From: Zoogloea sp. 1C4
Lineage (GTDB): Bacteria > Pseudomonadota > Gammaproteobacteria > Burkholderiales > Rhodocyclaceae
Assembly: GCF_009469605.1 (NCBI RefSeq)
Contig: NZ_SSXU01000007.1
Location: 214,631 to 278,630, forward strand
DNA length: 64,000 nt
Direction of reading: 5' to 3'
In this document: one piece after another, positions 27,710 to 38,090 of the stretch
Layout of the letters: the number at the start of each line of letters is the position of its first letter
How positions within the stretch are numbered: the first letter of the stretch is position 1
Translations under genes and position numbers: made by a program
Notes under the pieces: generated by a model
Database searches by the model: none
Told to the model about the DNA's origin: nothing
What the model saw: only the letters and a program-made list of their open reading frames with translations

Positions 27710-27827
27710 GCTGCGCGTCAGGCCTTGTTGCAGCATTACAAAAATATTCGACGCGACTGGAATGCCTTGCTATTGTGTGAGTGAGCGACCATCTTCCGGG
27801 CCGCCTTTCTCTCATGGAGCGCGTCAA

Positions 27828-28196
27828 TTGGGTACCAAGCTTTACGTAGGCAATCTGCCTTACAGCGTCGACAAGGCCCGTCTCGAAGAACTGTTTGGCG
27901 AGTACGGCAACGTGACCTCTGCTCAGGTGATCATGGATCGTGAAACCGGCCGCTCAAAAGGCTTTGGTTTCATTGAGATGGGGTCGGATCAGGAAGCCCA
28001 GGGCGCGATTTCCGGTCTGAACGGCAAGAACATCGACGGCCGCAATCTGACCGTCAATGAAGCCCGCCCGCAGGAGCCCCGTACCGGCGGCTTCGGCGGT
28101 CCGCGGCGTGGTCCGGGCAGCGGTGGTCCTGGCGGCGGTGGCCGTCGTGGCCCCGGTGGTGGTGGCTATGGCGGTGGCGGCGGTGGCCGTTACTGA
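27828..28196 (+). CDS. RRM-type RNA-binding protein with glycine-rich tail
   Basis: A protein of 122 residues resembling bacterial Rbp proteins. One RRM domain spans residues 3-82 with RNP2 LYVGNL (5-10) and RNP1 KGFGFIEM (44-51). The tail is Gly/Arg-rich (GGPGGGGRRGP, YGGGGGGRY). Such proteins bind single-stranded RNA and are often cold-induced. The start is TTG 27828 with GGAG eight bases upstream; this gives the usual N-terminus MGTKLYVGNLPY. A longer frame from 27690 has a non-conserved extension. Confidence 0.9.
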   Translation: MGTKLYVGNLPYSVDKARLEELFGEYGNVTSAQVIMDRETGRSKGFGFIEMGSDQEAQGAISGLNGKNIDGRNLTVNEARPQEPRTGGFGGPRRGPGSGGPGGGGRRGPGGGGYGGGGGGRY

Positions 28197-28231
28197 TCAG
28201 GTCGCTTCGATCGGCTGATCGAACAATCAAC

Positions 28232-28254
28232 AAACCCCGCTCCGGCGGGGTTTT
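28232..28254 (+). terminator. Intrinsic terminator after the RRM gene
   Basis: A 9-bp stem AAACCCCGC / GCGGGGTTT with a TCCG loop lies 36 nt after the stop. The T-run is short. Confidence 0.8.
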
Positions 28255-28275
28255 GTGCGTTTACGCGGCCATGAT

Positions 28276-29967
28276 TTACGCGGCCTCGAAATGCTCGAGC
28301 ATCAGCTGGATGCTCGACACCCCGTTGTATTCATTCACCGCCAGCCGGAAGGCCGCGTGGATCGACGGCGCGGCGGCGTCGGCGTGGTTGAACTGGATCG
28401 CCTCGAGCCGGGTGTTGCCCTTCTTGAGCTGCAGCTTGAGGTGCTTGTCCTTCAGCACGCGCTGGTTCTCGACCCGGAAGACGTCGTCGAAGACCGGCGC
28501 GGCGAAGCCCTGGCCCCAGATCTCGCGCTCCAGCAGGCGGGCGGTTTCGAGGTTGTAGAGGCTGTCTTCCAGCGCGCCGTCGGTCTCGAGGCTGCGGGTG
28601 AGGTTGGCCGGGTCGATGAGGCTGGTCACGATGCCCTCGAAGAGCTGCTCGAAGCGCGGCAGGTCGTCTTCGCGGATGGTGAGGCCGGCGGCCATCGCGT
28701 GGCCACCGAACTTGAGCACCAGCCCCGGCGCCTGCTTGGTGACGAGGTCCAGCGCGTCGCGCAGGTGCAGGCCGGGGATCGAGCGGCCGGAGCCCTTGAG
28801 CTCGCCGGGGTTGCCCCGGGCGAAGGCGATGGTCGGGCGGTGGAATTTCTCCTTGATGCGCCCGGCGAGGATGCCGATCACGCCCTGGTGCCAGTCGGGC
28901 TCGAAGAGCACGAGGCTGGAGCGGGCGCCCGGGTCGATGGCGTCGAGGTTGGCCATCGCGCCTTCCTGCATCTCGGCCTCGATGGCGCGGCGCTCGCGGT
29001 TGAGCTTGTCGAGCTCCTGGGCGATGTTGAGGGCGCGGCCCATGTCATCGGTGATGAGGCACTCGATGCCCAGCGACATGTCGGCCAGCCGGCCGGCGGC
29101 GTTGAGGCGCGGGCCGAGGGCGAAGCCCATGTCGAAAGTGGTGGCGCGGGCAGCGTCGCGGCCGGCGGCGGCAAACAGCGCGCGGATGCCCGGCTGCATG
29201 CGGTCGGCGCGGATGCGCTGGAGGCCCTGGGCGACCAGGATGCGGTTGTTGTGGTCGAGCTTGACCACGTCGGCGACGGTGCCGAGGGCGACGAGGTCGA
29301 GGAGATCGGCCAGGTTCGGCTCGGCCTTGCCCTCGAAGGCGCCCCGGTCGCGCAGCTCGGCTCGCAGCGCGAGCATGGTGTAGAACATCACGCCCACGCC
29401 GGCCAGGCTCTTGCTGGGGAACTCGCAGCCGGGCTGGTTGGGATTGACGATCACGTCGGCCTCGGGGAGCTCGTCGCCGGGCAGGTGGTGGTCGGTGATG
29501 ACGGTGGCGATGCCGTGCTCGCGGGCGGCGGCGACGCCGTCGACGCTGGCGATGCCGTTATCCACGGTGATGAGCACGTCCGGCGCCATCGGCGCGGCGA
29601 GTTCGACGATGGCCGGGGTGAGGCCGTAGCCGTATTCGAAGCGGTTGGGTACCAGATAGCCGACCTCGGCCCCGAACATGCGCAGCGCCCGGATGCCCAC
29701 GGCGCAGGCGGTGGCGCCGTCGCAGTCGTAGTCGGCCACGATGAGCATCCGCGCGCCGGCCTCGATGGCGTCGGCGAGGAGCTCGGCGGCCTCGCGCACG
29801 CCCTTGAGCTGGGCCGGCGGGAGCATGGCCTTGAGGCTGTAGTCCAGCTCGTCCTTGCTCTGGATGCCGCGGGCGGCGTAGATGCGGGCGAGCAGCGGGT
29901 GCGTGCCGGCTTCGATCAGACGGGTGACGGCGCGGGCCGGGGCCGGGCGGGGCAGGATGCGGGTCAT
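28276..29967 (-). CDS. recJ: Single-stranded-DNA-specific exonuclease RecJ
   Basis: A 5'-3' exonuclease of 563 residues used in recombination and mismatch repair. DHH-superfamily motifs are DYDCDG (79-84), VDNGI (136-140) and TDHH (158-161); the DHHA1 part has KFGGHAMAAGL, and a C-terminal OB-like domain follows. The start ATG 29967 overlaps the stop of the upstream rpfE-like gene (TCAT on the plus strand), which suggests coupling. A longer frame extending to 30747 is rejected. Confidence 0.96.
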   Translation of the reverse strand: MTRILPRPAPARAVTRLIEAGTHPLLARIYAARGIQSKDELDYSLKAMLPPAQLKGVREAAELLADAIEAGARMLIVADYDCDGATACAVGIRALRMFGAEVGYLVPNRFEYGYGLTPAIVELAAPMAPDVLITVDNGIASVDGVAAAREHGIATVITDHHLPGDELPEADVIVNPNQPGCEFPSKSLAGVGVMFYTMLALRAELRDRGAFEGKAEPNLADLLDLVALGTVADVVKLDHNNRILVAQGLQRIRADRMQPGIRALFAAAGRDAARATTFDMGFALGPRLNAAGRLADMSLGIECLITDDMGRALNIAQELDKLNRERRAIEAEMQEGAMANLDAIDPGARSSLVLFEPDWHQGVIGILAGRIKEKFHRPTIAFARGNPGELKGSGRSIPGLHLRDALDLVTKQAPGLVLKFGGHAMAAGLTIREDDLPRFEQLFEGIVTSLIDPANLTRSLETDGALEDSLYNLETARLLEREIWGQGFAAPVFDDVFRVENQRVLKDKHLKLQLKKGNTRLEAIQFNHADAAAPSIHAAFRLAVNEYNGVSSIQLMLEHFEAA

Positions 29968-30989
29968 GGCGTGGTGGAGGCGGGTTGCGGCGCCGTGGCG
30001 AGCACGGCGGCGAGGGTTTGGGGCTTGCGCCAGAACTTCCACAGGCTGCCGGCCGAGACTTCGAGCTCCAGGCAGTGCTTGTCGCTGGGGGCGCTGATGG
30101 TGAGCGTGCGGATGCGCTTGGCCTTGAGGGCGGCGAGGAGCGGCGCGAACCAGTGCTGCTCGAGCTGCTGCAGGGCCGCCTGCCAGGCGGCTGCATCCAG
30201 ATGCAGGGCCGGGCGCTGGAGGCTGCTCACCACCGCGAAGCCGGTGCCGTCGAGGTAGCGCTCGGTGGGCTCGGGATCGACCCCGGCGAAGCGGGCGAGG
30301 CCGCGGGCGAAGGGCGCGTCGGCCTGGATGCGCGGGGCGGGGGCCTGCAGGCGGACATCCGCGGGGCCGGCGCCCCACAGCCACACGCCGTTGATCACGC
30401 GCTGACCGGCGGCTTCGCGGGCGGCGTTGACCGGGTGGTTGTAGAGCCACACCTCCAGCTCGTTCGACAGGCGCGCCCAGCGGGCGATGTCCTCGCCTTC
30501 GGGCATGAACAGCTGCACTGGCCGGCCATTGACATCGGGAAGCGGGTGAAAAAACGGGCGCGGCTCGTCGGCGAGGGCGACGTACCAGCGGTCGGGCGCG
30601 GGCGCCTCGAAGCGGCCGATGTCGGCGAAGGTGTCGTTGAGGCCGGCGATGAGCGTGGCGGTTTCGTCGGCGGTGATGCCGAGGCCCGAGGCGTCGGCCA
30701 GCAGGAGCTTGTCGCGGGAGAAGTGCAGGTGCACCGGGTCGCAGCACAGCCAGTGGGCGTCGGCCGCGGGCGGGGCTTCGCCAGCGCGGCGCAGGGCGGC
30801 GTAGGGCAGGCGGGCATCGGCCGCGCCGAAGCGGGCGGCGAGCCAGGTTTCGGGCGCGACGGCGGGCTGCCAGCTGGCCTGGGCGTGGCCCAGCAGCGCG
30901 GAAAGCGCAGGCAGCGACAGGTCTCCGGCGGCGTGACTGGCACCGCTGCGGGGCCAGGCGAGGCCGGGCAGGACAAGGTGAAACTGCAT
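29964..30989 (-). CDS. RpfE-like / phosphoglycerate-mutase-annotated protein next to recJ
   Basis: A protein of 341 residues of a family that accompanies recJ in many beta- and gammaproteobacteria, known as RpfE in the Xanthomonas rpf region. Motifs include WLCCDPVHLHFSRDKLLLAD, AGLNDTF and RWYVALADEPR. Family databases often link it to alkaline-phosphatase or cofactor-independent mutase folds, but no activity is proven. Its stop overlaps the recJ start by 4 nt. Start ATG 30989 gives MQFHLVLPGL. Confidence 0.75.
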   Translation of the reverse strand: MQFHLVLPGLAWPRSGASHAAGDLSLPALSALLGHAQASWQPAVAPETWLAARFGAADARLPYAALRRAGEAPPAADAHWLCCDPVHLHFSRDKLLLADASGLGITADETATLIAGLNDTFADIGRFEAPAPDRWYVALADEPRPFFHPLPDVNGRPVQLFMPEGEDIARWARLSNELEVWLYNHPVNAAREAAGQRVINGVWLWGAGPADVRLQAPAPRIQADAPFARGLARFAGVDPEPTERYLDGTGFAVVSSLQRPALHLDAAAWQAALQQLEQHWFAPLLAALKAKRIRTLTISAPSDKHCLELEVSAGSLWKFWRKPQTLAAVLATAPQPASTTP

Positions 30990-31146
30990 GGATGCGACGG
31001 CGTGGCGGCCGGGCTGGCGAGCCCGGTCGGGGAATGTAAATTCGGGTGCCGAGTCTAGCACGGGCCGCCCGCCGGCCGCGCCGTGCTCAAGGACGCGTCG
31101 GGCCGCCTCGGGAAGCGGGCTGGGAGTGGCGCGGCCCTGGGGTGGC

Positions 31147-32592
31147 TCAAGGGCTGATGCTGAGGTCGGCGATGGCCGAGCCGAAGGCCGTGGAGCACTG
31201 GCGGGCCTGGGCTGCGCCGAGGTTGCGGGTTTCGGCCCGCTGGCAGGTGAGGCTGGTGTCGCCGCCGAGGATTTCGAGGGGCAGGTCGCGCAGGCTGCGG
31301 GCGTCGGCCGGCGCCGTCGCCACGTTGCCGGAGCCGCTGAAACCGGCCCGCATGAAGTTGCGCGGGCTGTCAGTGACCAGCGCCAGCAGGCGGACGTTGC
31401 CGCTGCCCATGTCGCGGGCGGCAAGGCTCACGCTCTGGCTGCCGGTGAAGCGCTCGGCGGGGGCGGCGGGCGAGGGATGGAGCAGCGCGAAGCCGTCGTC
31501 CCGGGCTGCAAGCAGGTAGAGCTGCCCGCTCTGGGGGCCGCTCACCGAAACGCGGATCGTCTCGCTGGCGCGATAGCTGCCGCGCATGCCGCCGACGATG
31601 ACGTTGCGGCGCTCGCTGCGCTGGGCGTGGATCGCCTGCAGTAGCTTGCGGGGCGAGGTTTGCGTGGTGACGGCAAGGCCCGGTGCGGGGGCGATGGAGG
31701 GGTTGCCGCCGAGGGTGATGCGTCCGGCGCCGAGGGCGGCCTGGGCGCAGTGGCGCCAGTCTTCGCCGGTGGCGATGCCGCCGCTGGCGGTGAGCGGTGT
31801 GCGGCCGTCGAGGCAGTCGCGCAGCGCCTGGGTGCTGCCGCGGGGGCCGGAGAGCGTCAGGGTGTTGCCGGCGCCGCCGGCCGATATTGAAGGCGCCGGG
31901 CAGCGGCCGTCGCCGGCGTCGGCCACCACCACCAGCTTGTCGGCCTTGCGGGCGAGGCTCTTCAAGAATCCGGTGAATTCCGGCAGGGGCAGGGCGCCGC
32001 CCCCGGCGGTAGGGATGGCGTCGGCGCAGGGCGGGTTGCCGCCGGCGCCGGAGAGGTGGATGAAGGCCCGGTCGTCGGTGCCGAGGCGTGCGTCGAGGGC
32101 GGCCAGGGCGCGGCGCAGGCCGTCGGCGTCGAGCTGCGCGGCGGGTGGCTGCTGGAGGTTGGCGTCCGGCACGCCCATCAGGCGGGCGATGGCGGCGGCG
32201 GCTTCGCCGTCGGCCCTGGCGCGGGCGGGATCGAGGCTGAGGAGCAGGGCGTGATTGGAGGCGCGGGGTGTGCTGCGGGGCACGAGGCGGGCGTCGCTGC
32301 CGGGGCTGGGCTGACTGGCTCTGGCGGCGGCCGGCGCAGGCGTGTCGAGCTGCAGGCTCTGGCGGGGCAGCCAGCCGCTGCGGCCGCCGTCGGCTTCGAC
32401 CCGATACCAGTCGCGGCGCTCGTCGACGATGCGCACCGTGGCAAGGCGATGGACGGCGCCCACGACCGCCGCGTAGGGGGTTGGATCGGCGCGGAGCTTT
32501 TCGGGCGCGGTGAGGGTGGCCGTGTCGGCGGCAAGGCCCGCCATCGAGGCCAGACACAGGGACAGGAAGATCGCGGGCTTGCTGAGGCGCAT
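31147..32592 (-). CDS. Exported SH3 / caspase-like / DUF4384 protein
   Basis: A protein of 481 residues with a signal peptide (about 1-21, ending ASMAGLAA-D), a bacterial SH3 domain (about 25-82; VHRLATVRIVDERRDWYRVE), then a caspase-like Rossmann region at about 112-240 and a DUF4384-like domain at about 335-430 (GQLYLLAARDDGFALLHPSP). The caspase part keeps a His (AFIHLSGAGG, His179) and a Cys (DAGDGRC, Cys231), but their positions do not match the usual GHG and DAC dyad, so activity is doubtful. It is monocistronic and lies between recJ/rpfE and lolC on the opposite strand to lolC. Function is unknown. Confidence 0.75.
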   Translation of the reverse strand: MRLSKPAIFLSLCLASMAGLAADTATLTAPEKLRADPTPYAAVVGAVHRLATVRIVDERRDWYRVEADGGRSGWLPRQSLQLDTPAPAAARASQPSPGSDARLVPRSTPRASNHALLLSLDPARARADGEAAAAIARLMGVPDANLQQPPAAQLDADGLRRALAALDARLGTDDRAFIHLSGAGGNPPCADAIPTAGGGALPLPEFTGFLKSLARKADKLVVVADAGDGRCPAPSISAGGAGNTLTLSGPRGSTQALRDCLDGRTPLTASGGIATGEDWRHCAQAALGAGRITLGGNPSIAPAPGLAVTTQTSPRKLLQAIHAQRSERRNVIVGGMRGSYRASETIRVSVSGPQSGQLYLLAARDDGFALLHPSPAAPAERFTGSQSVSLAARDMGSGNVRLLALVTDSPRNFMRAGFSGSGNVATAPADARSLRDLPLEILGGDTSLTCQRAETRNLGAAQARQCSTAFGSAIADLSISP

Positions 32593-32780
32593 GACGGCTG
32601 GCCGATGATGTTGGGCTGACGGGAGCTTACGGCAGTCGGCGAGGGCTTGGCAAAAGCGACCGGTAGGCGGCAGCGCACGGCGTCACGGTGGCGGGGCGGA
32701 TGGCGCCTCTCGTTCAAATCGGATATCTGCGGCACAATGCGCCCCTGCGCCGGGCGCCGGCGTTTCTGGTTCCATTGCCG

Positions 32781-34034
32781 ATGTCTTATGAATTCCTGGT
32801 CGGCCTGCGCTACACCCGCTCCAAGCGGCGGGCGCAGGGCCGCAATCGATTTATCTCCTTCATTTCGCTGGTCTCGATGCTGGGCATTGCGCTGGGCGTG
32901 GCGGCGCTGATCGTCGTGCTGTCGGTGATGAACGGCTTTCAGCGCGAGCTGCGCACGCGCATCCTGGGCGTGGCTTCTCACGTCCAGGTGAGCGGCTATG
33001 ACGGCGAGCTTGCCAACTGGCAGCGCATCGCCGACGAGGCGGCGAAGCACCCGCGCGTGCGGGCGGTGGCGCCTTTCGTGCAGGCCCAGGGCATGCTGTC
33101 CTTCGACCAGACCGTGCGCGGCACGCTGGTGCGCGGCATCCTGCCCGACGCCGAGGACAAGGTGGCGGAGTTTGCCAAGCACATGCGCTTCGGCCAGCTC
33201 GACGACCTGCGCGCCGGGGAGTTCGGCATCGTGCTGGGGGCGGATCTGGCCCGGGCGCTGCGGGTGTCCACGGGTGAGAAGGTGACGCTGATCGCGCCCC
33301 AGGGGCTGGTGACGCCGGCGGCGATCCTGCCGCGGCTCAAGCAGTTCAGGGTGGTGGGTATCTTTGAAGTGGGGATGTACGAATACGACTCCAGCCTGGC
33401 ACTGGTGCACCTGCAGGACGCCCAGACGCTGTACCGGATGGAAGACCGGGTGAGCGGCGTGCGCCTCAAGCTCGACGATCTCTTCGAGGCACCGCGGGTG
33501 GCGCGGGAGCTACCGCGCTATCTGGATGCCGACACGATGGTGTCGGACTGGACGCGCAGTCACGCCAACTTCTTCCGCGCGGTGCAGATCGAGAAGAACG
33601 TGATGTTCATCATCCTGCTGCTGATCGTCGCGGTGGCGGCCTTCAACATCGTGTCGACGCTGGTGATGGCGGTGCAGGACAAGCAGGCCGACATCGCCAT
33701 CCTGCGCACCCTGGGGGCGAGCCCGGGCTCGATCATGGGCATCTTCGTGATCCAGGGCGCGCTGATCGGCTTCATCGGGCTCGGTCTGGGTGTGGCGGCT
33801 GGCGTGGCGCTGGCGCTCAACATCGACGTGGTGGTGCCGGCCATCGAGCAGTTCTTTGGCGTGCAGTTCCTGGCCAAGGATGTGTATTACATCTCCGACC
33901 TGCCGTCCGAGCTGCTGTGGTCCGACGTGATCGCGATCACCGTGGTGTCCTTCGTGCTGACCCTCGTGGCGACGCTCTACCCGAGCTGGCGGGCGTCGCG
34001 TCTCAACCCGGCGGAGGCCCTGCGCTATGAGTGA
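32781..34034 (+). CDS. lolC: Lipoprotein-releasing ABC transporter permease LolC/LolE
   Basis: A permease of 417 residues that lifts lipoproteins from the inner membrane. TM1 is at about 26-50 ([21 protein letters not shown]), a large periplasmic MacB-like domain follows to about 270, and three C-terminal helices complete it. Hallmarks are [13 protein letters not shown] and [14 protein letters not shown]. The start at ATG 32781 ([12 protein letters not shown]) is the family norm. It overlaps lolD by 8 nt. Confidence 0.95.
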   Translation: MSYEFLVGLRYTRSKRRAQGRNRFISFISLVSMLGIALGVAALIVVLSVMNGFQRELRTRILGVASHVQVSGYDGELANWQRIADEAAKHPRVRAVAPFVQAQGMLSFDQTVRGTLVRGILPDAEDKVAEFAKHMRFGQLDDLRAGEFGIVLGADLARALRVSTGEKVTLIAPQGLVTPAAILPRLKQFRVVGIFEVGMYEYDSSLALVHLQDAQTLYRMEDRVSGVRLKLDDLFEAPRVARELPRYLDADTMVSDWTRSHANFFRAVQIEKNVMFIILLLIVAVAAFNIVSTLVMAVQDKQADIAILRTLGASPGSIMGIFVIQGALIGFIGLGLGVAAGVALALNIDVVVPAIEQFFGVQFLAKDVYYISDLPSELLWSDVIAITVVSFVLTLVATLYPSWRASRLNPAEALRYE

Positions 34035-34710
34035 TGCCGTGATCGAATGCCGCGGGCTGTCGAAGTCCTTCCGCGAAGGGGCGGATGCGGTCGAGGTGCT
34101 GCGCGGCGTGACCATGTCGGTGGCGCCGGGTGAGCGGGTGGCGGTGGTGGGTTCGTCGGGCTCCGGCAAGAGCACGCTGCTCCACCTGCTGGGCGGGCTG
34201 GACGTGCCGTCGGAGGGTGAGGTGAAGCTGCTGGGTCGGGATTTCTCGACGATCTCGGACGCCGAGCGGGGCCGCCTGCGCAACGAGTCGCTGGGCTTCA
34301 TCTACCAGTTCCATCACCTGCTGGCCGAGTTCTCGGCCGTCGAGAACGTGGCGATGCCGCTCTTCGTGCGGCGCATGCCCAAGGACGAGGCCCTGGACCG
34401 GGCCGCCGAAACCCTCAAGGCGGTGGGCCTGGGGCATCGGCTGGATCACACGCCGGGTGAGCTCTCCGGTGGCGAACGCCAGCGGGCGGCCATCGCCCGG
34501 GCGCTGGTGACCAAGCCGGCCTGCGTGCTGGCCGACGAGCCCACCGGCAACCTGGATCGCCAGACCGCCGAGAAGGTGTTTGCGCTGATGCTGGAGCTCG
34601 CCGAACAGCAGGGCACGGGCTTCGTGATCGTCACCCATGATCCGCAACTGGCTGCCCGGGCGAGCCGCGTGCTGCGTCTGCAGGACGGGGTGCTCGAATA
34701 CGGTGCGTGA
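34027..34710 (+). CDS. lolD: Lipoprotein-releasing ABC transporter ATPase LolD
   Basis: An ATPase of 227 residues that powers LolC/E. Walker A is GSSGSGKST (42-50), the signature [15 protein letters not shown], and Walker [12 protein letters not shown]. Its start lies inside the end of lolC. Confidence 0.96.
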   Translation: MSDAVIECRGLSKSFREGADAVEVLRGVTMSVAPGERVAVVGSSGSGKSTLLHLLGGLDVPSEGEVKLLGRDFSTISDAERGRLRNESLGFIYQFHHLLAEFSAVENVAMPLFVRRMPKDEALDRAAETLKAVGLGHRLDHTPGELSGGERQRAAIARALVTKPACVLADEPTGNLDRQTAEKVFALMLELAEQQGTGFVIVTHDPQLAARASRVLRLQDGVLEYGA

Positions 34711-34804
34711 CCGGTGAGACAGTCGGATGCGAGGTGGAAATCGTGATAGCCCGCCGGCTGGCTGCGCATGGTTTTTCAGATAACCATTATTTAATTAGGG
34801 TTTC

Positions 34805-34833
34805 TTAAGTTTACGGGCGGGGGTGTCTATATA
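34805..34833 (+). promoter_or_regulatory. Candidate promoter of the broken chemoreceptor gene
   Basis: TTAAGT (34805-34810), 17 nt, and TATATA (34828-34833) lie about 50 bp before the start, at the end of an AT-rich stretch in an otherwise GC-rich region. The -35 match is weak. Confidence 0.4.
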
Positions 34834-34882
34834 TGCGCACCCGGGCCCGTGGTGGTCCCGGCGGCGATTTACCGGAGACACC

Positions 34883-36904
34883 ATGAACGCACTATTCGCC
34901 CCCGCGGTTGCTCTGCTCAACCGCATGCGCTACCCCAAGAAATTTGCCCTGCTCGGGGTGATCGCGCTGCTGGTGATTGGAACCCTGCTGGCCCAGCTTG
35001 CCCTGACCCTTCGCGAGAACATCGACTTCGCCGAGAGGGAGGTCGAGGCGCTGGGAGTGGTACCGCGTCTGCTCAAGGTGATTCAGACGAGCCAGCAGCA
35101 CCGGGGGCTGTCCTCCGGCCTGCTCAATGGCAACGAAGACATGCGCGCGCCGCTGCAGAAGAAGACCGCCGACGTGGCGGCCGCCTTCAAGGCTGCAGAC
35201 GAAGCCTTTGCCGGCATGTCGGCCCGATCGGCCGTCAAACGCTGGCCGGATGCGCGCAAGGACTGGTCGGCCCTGGAATCGGGCGGCCTGCAGATGAAGC
35301 CGCGGGACAACCTGCTTGCCCACACCGCCCTGATCCGCAAGGTCATGCTCACGCTGCATGACCTGGGCGACGACGGCAACCTGACCCTCGACCCGTCGGC
35401 CGACACCTACTACCTGATCGACAACGTGGTCCGCCGGGTGCCGGATGTTTCGGAACGCCTCGGCCGCCTGCGCGCGATGGGGACCGGCGTGCTCGCCGCG
35501 AAGGCCCTGGACGATCAGCGGCGCTTCGACATCAGCACCCAGCTGGGTGAGCTGAACATGACCCTGGCGGATTTCAACGAGAACCTCGATCGGGCGGCGG
35601 TGGCCAATCCGGCGCTCCGCGGCTCCCTCGAGAAGCTCGGCAAGGAGTTCAACGCCGTCTCCTCGTAGGTCATCAATGCGCTGCAGGAGCGCATCCTGAA
35701 GGGCGATTTCGAAATGGCGCCCAAGGCGTATTTCGATCTCGTCACCCAGGCCATCGACATGACCTACGCCAAGACCTACGATGAGCTCATTCCGTCGGTG
35801 GATGCGCTGCTGAAGGCGCGTATTGTCGCCCACCAGCGTTCCTTCACCATTGACGCGGTCATCGCGGGGGCGGCCCTGCTGCTGCTGCTTTATCTGTCCG
35901 CCGGCTTCTGTGTGGCGGTGTTGCAGTCGGTCAATGAGCTCAAGTCCGGCGCCCAGGCGCTCGCCAACTGCGATCTGCGCTCGCGCATCGAGTTCTCCGC
36001 GCAGGACGAACTGCGTCTGGTGGCCGACCAGTTCAACGAAATGGCCCAGGCGGTGGCTGTGGTGATCGGCAAGGTGCAGGGCGGCGCCAACGATGTGGCG
36101 AAGGCCGCCGAGGTGCTGGCCCATTCGGCGTCGCAGGTTTCGTCGGGCTCCGAGCAGCAGAGCAGCGCGGCCTCCAGCATGGCGGCGGCGGTCGAGGAGA
36201 TGACGGTGGGGATCGAGGAGATCGCCAGCAGCGCATCCGAGGCCGAAGGCATCTCGTCGTCGTCGGGCCGGCTGTCGTCGGAAGGCGGCGCGGTGGTTGC
36301 CCGGACGGTGACCGAGATGGAGCGCATCGCCAGTTCGGTGCGCGATTCGGCCCAGGTGATCCAGCAGCTCGGCGATCAATCCACCCAGATCTCGGCCATC
36401 GTCAATTCGATCAAGGAGATCGCCGACCAGACCAACCTGCTGGCCCTCAACGCCGCCATCGAGGCGGCCCGGGCCGGTGAGAGCGGGCGCGGCTTTGCGG
36501 TCGTGGCCGACGAGGTGCGCAAGCTGGCCGAGCGTACCGCCAAGGCCACTGGCGAGATCACCGGCATGGTGGTGTCGATCCAGAACGGCACCGAAAAAGC
36601 CGTGGCGACCATGCAGGACGGCGTGACCCGGGTGCAGGATGGCGTCGTGCTGGCCGGTCAGGCCGGTAACGCGATGAACCAGATCCACGCCGGCGCCACC
36701 CAGGTGGTCGGCGCGGTCGCCGATATCTCCGCCGCGCTGCGGGAGCAGGGGGCCGCGAGCACCGAGATCGCCCGCAATGTGGAGCGCATCGCCCAGATGG
36801 CCGAGCAGAACAGCGCCGCGGTGCGCGATACCGCCAACACCGCCCATCGTCTGGAAGGGCTGGCCCAGCAGTTGCGGGCCGAGGTGTCCCACTTCCAGAT
36901 CTGA
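34883..36904 (+). pseudogene. Methyl-accepting chemotaxis protein interrupted by an in-frame amber codon
   Basis: A chemoreceptor of 674 codons. Codons 1-261 carry TM1 (residues 20-42) and a helical NIT-like sensor (QTSQQHRGLSSGLLNGN). A TAG at 35666-35668 then stops translation, and the same frame resumes at once ([14 protein letters not shown]) through TM2 (near 330), HAMP, and a complete signalling domain with [26 protein letters not shown] tip. There is no frame change, so one base substitution explains the break. Upstream half 34883-35668 would be a secreted or membrane fragment, and a downstream start at ATG 35714 could express the signalling half. No pentapeptide tail is present. Confidence 0.9.
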
Positions 36905-36927
36905 TCGCCGGGCTTCGGCCCGAAACG

Positions 36928-36970
36928 GAAACGCCCCGGTGTGCGACGCTGCATGCCGGGGCGTTTCTGT
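36928..36970. terminator. Bidirectional terminator between chemoreceptor and K+ channel genes
   Basis: GAAACGCCCCGG (36928-36939) pairs with CCGGGGCGTTTC (36956-36967) across a 16-nt loop. It lies between two convergent genes. Confidence 0.75.
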
Positions 36971-36983
36971 TTGTGGGGCCGGT

Positions 36984-38090
36984 TCAGTCGGGCAGCAGCG
37001 CGCTTTCGAGTTCCTGCCGGCCCAGCGGTGAGGCCATCGCGATGACCAGCTGGCCTGGAGCCAGCATGAATTCCTTGGTCGGATTGAAGACCACTTCGCC
37101 ATCCTTGCGCACCGCCAGCAGCACGTAGTTGGGGCTGCGCAGGCGCAGGGTATCCAGCGCGCGGGGCTCGAAGTTGTCGGGCACGCGGATCTCTTCCAGG
37201 CGCAGCTTGAGTTCGGAGCGCAGCATTTCGTCCAGGAAGGACACCACGTGGGGGCGGATCATGCTGGAAGCGATCCGCATGCCGCCGGTGAAATCCGGCG
37301 AGATCACGCTATCGGCGCCGGCCTTGCGGAGCTTCTCGGCGTTGCGCACCTCGTGGCAGCGGGCAACGATCCGGATGCTGGGGTTGAGCTGCTTGGCGGT
37401 GAACACGATCATCAGGTTGCGGCTGTCGTCGCCGGTGACGGCAAATACGCCCTGGGCATCCATGATGCCGGCCGATATCAGCAGATCGTCGTCGCTGGCG
37501 TCGCCACCCAGATAAACCAGGCCGGGCAGACGTTCCCTCTGGGCTTCCATGGCCGCCTCGTCGGCGTCGATGGCCACGTAGTGGCGGTGGGTGGTGGTGA
37601 GCTCGTTGGCCACGTTGCGGCCGACCCGGCCGAAACCGCAGATGATGTAGTGGCCGTGGAGCTTGCGAATCTGCTTTTCCATGCGTCGTCTCCGCAGGGT
37701 GTAATCGAGGTCGCTTTCGAGGAAGAAAACGGTCAGGCTGGTAAAGAGGAAGGTCACGGCGCCAAAGCCGGCCAGGGCGATGAGGCCGGCGAAAAGGCGT
37801 TCGGCAAAGCCGTCGATCTGCACGACTTCGCCATAGCCCACCGTGGTGACGGTGATGATCGTCATGTAGAAGGCGTCGGAGAAGCTCGCATTGTCGCCGC
37901 CAGCGTAATAGAAGCCGGCGGTGCCGACGGCCATCAGCGCGACCAGGAAGCCGGCGGCGAAGTAGATGCGCAGCAGGATGCGCGGCAGCTGGCTGGTGCG
38001 CCGGCCGTTGGGCGTGACTGCAACGGCCTTCGGGCGCCGCCGGAGGTGCAGCAGGCGGCGCAGCAGGGCGATGAGATAGGCGATCTTCAA
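36984..38090 (-). CDS. Potassium channel protein with RCK (TrkA-N) domain
   Basis: A 368-residue two-helix K+ channel: TM1 near residues 28-50, the selectivity filter TVTTVGYGEV, then TM2, followed by a cytoplasmic RCK domain with Rossmann motif IICGFGRVGRNVA and a C-terminal RCK_C part. The usual Kch-type channel gates by ligand binding to RCK. The start is TTG 38090, whose last bases overlap the TGA of the upstream DUF2062 gene (TTGA), giving coupling; no ATG lies nearby in frame. Ligand is unknown. Confidence 0.9.
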   Translation of the reverse strand: MKIAYLIALLRRLLHLRRRPKAVAVTPNGRRTSQLPRILLRIYFAAGFLVALMAVGTAGFYYAGGDNASFSDAFYMTIITVTTVGYGEVVQIDGFAERLFAGLIALAGFGAVTFLFTSLTVFFLESDLDYTLRRRRMEKQIRKLHGHYIICGFGRVGRNVANELTTTHRHYVAIDADEAAMEAQRERLPGLVYLGGDASDDDLLISAGIMDAQGVFAVTGDDSRNLMIVFTAKQLNPSIRIVARCHEVRNAEKLRKAGADSVISPDFTGGMRIASSMIRPHVVSFLDEMLRSELKLRLEEIRVPDNFEPRALDTLRLRSPNYVLLAVRKDGEVVFNPTKEFMLAPGQLVIAMASPLGRQELESALLPD

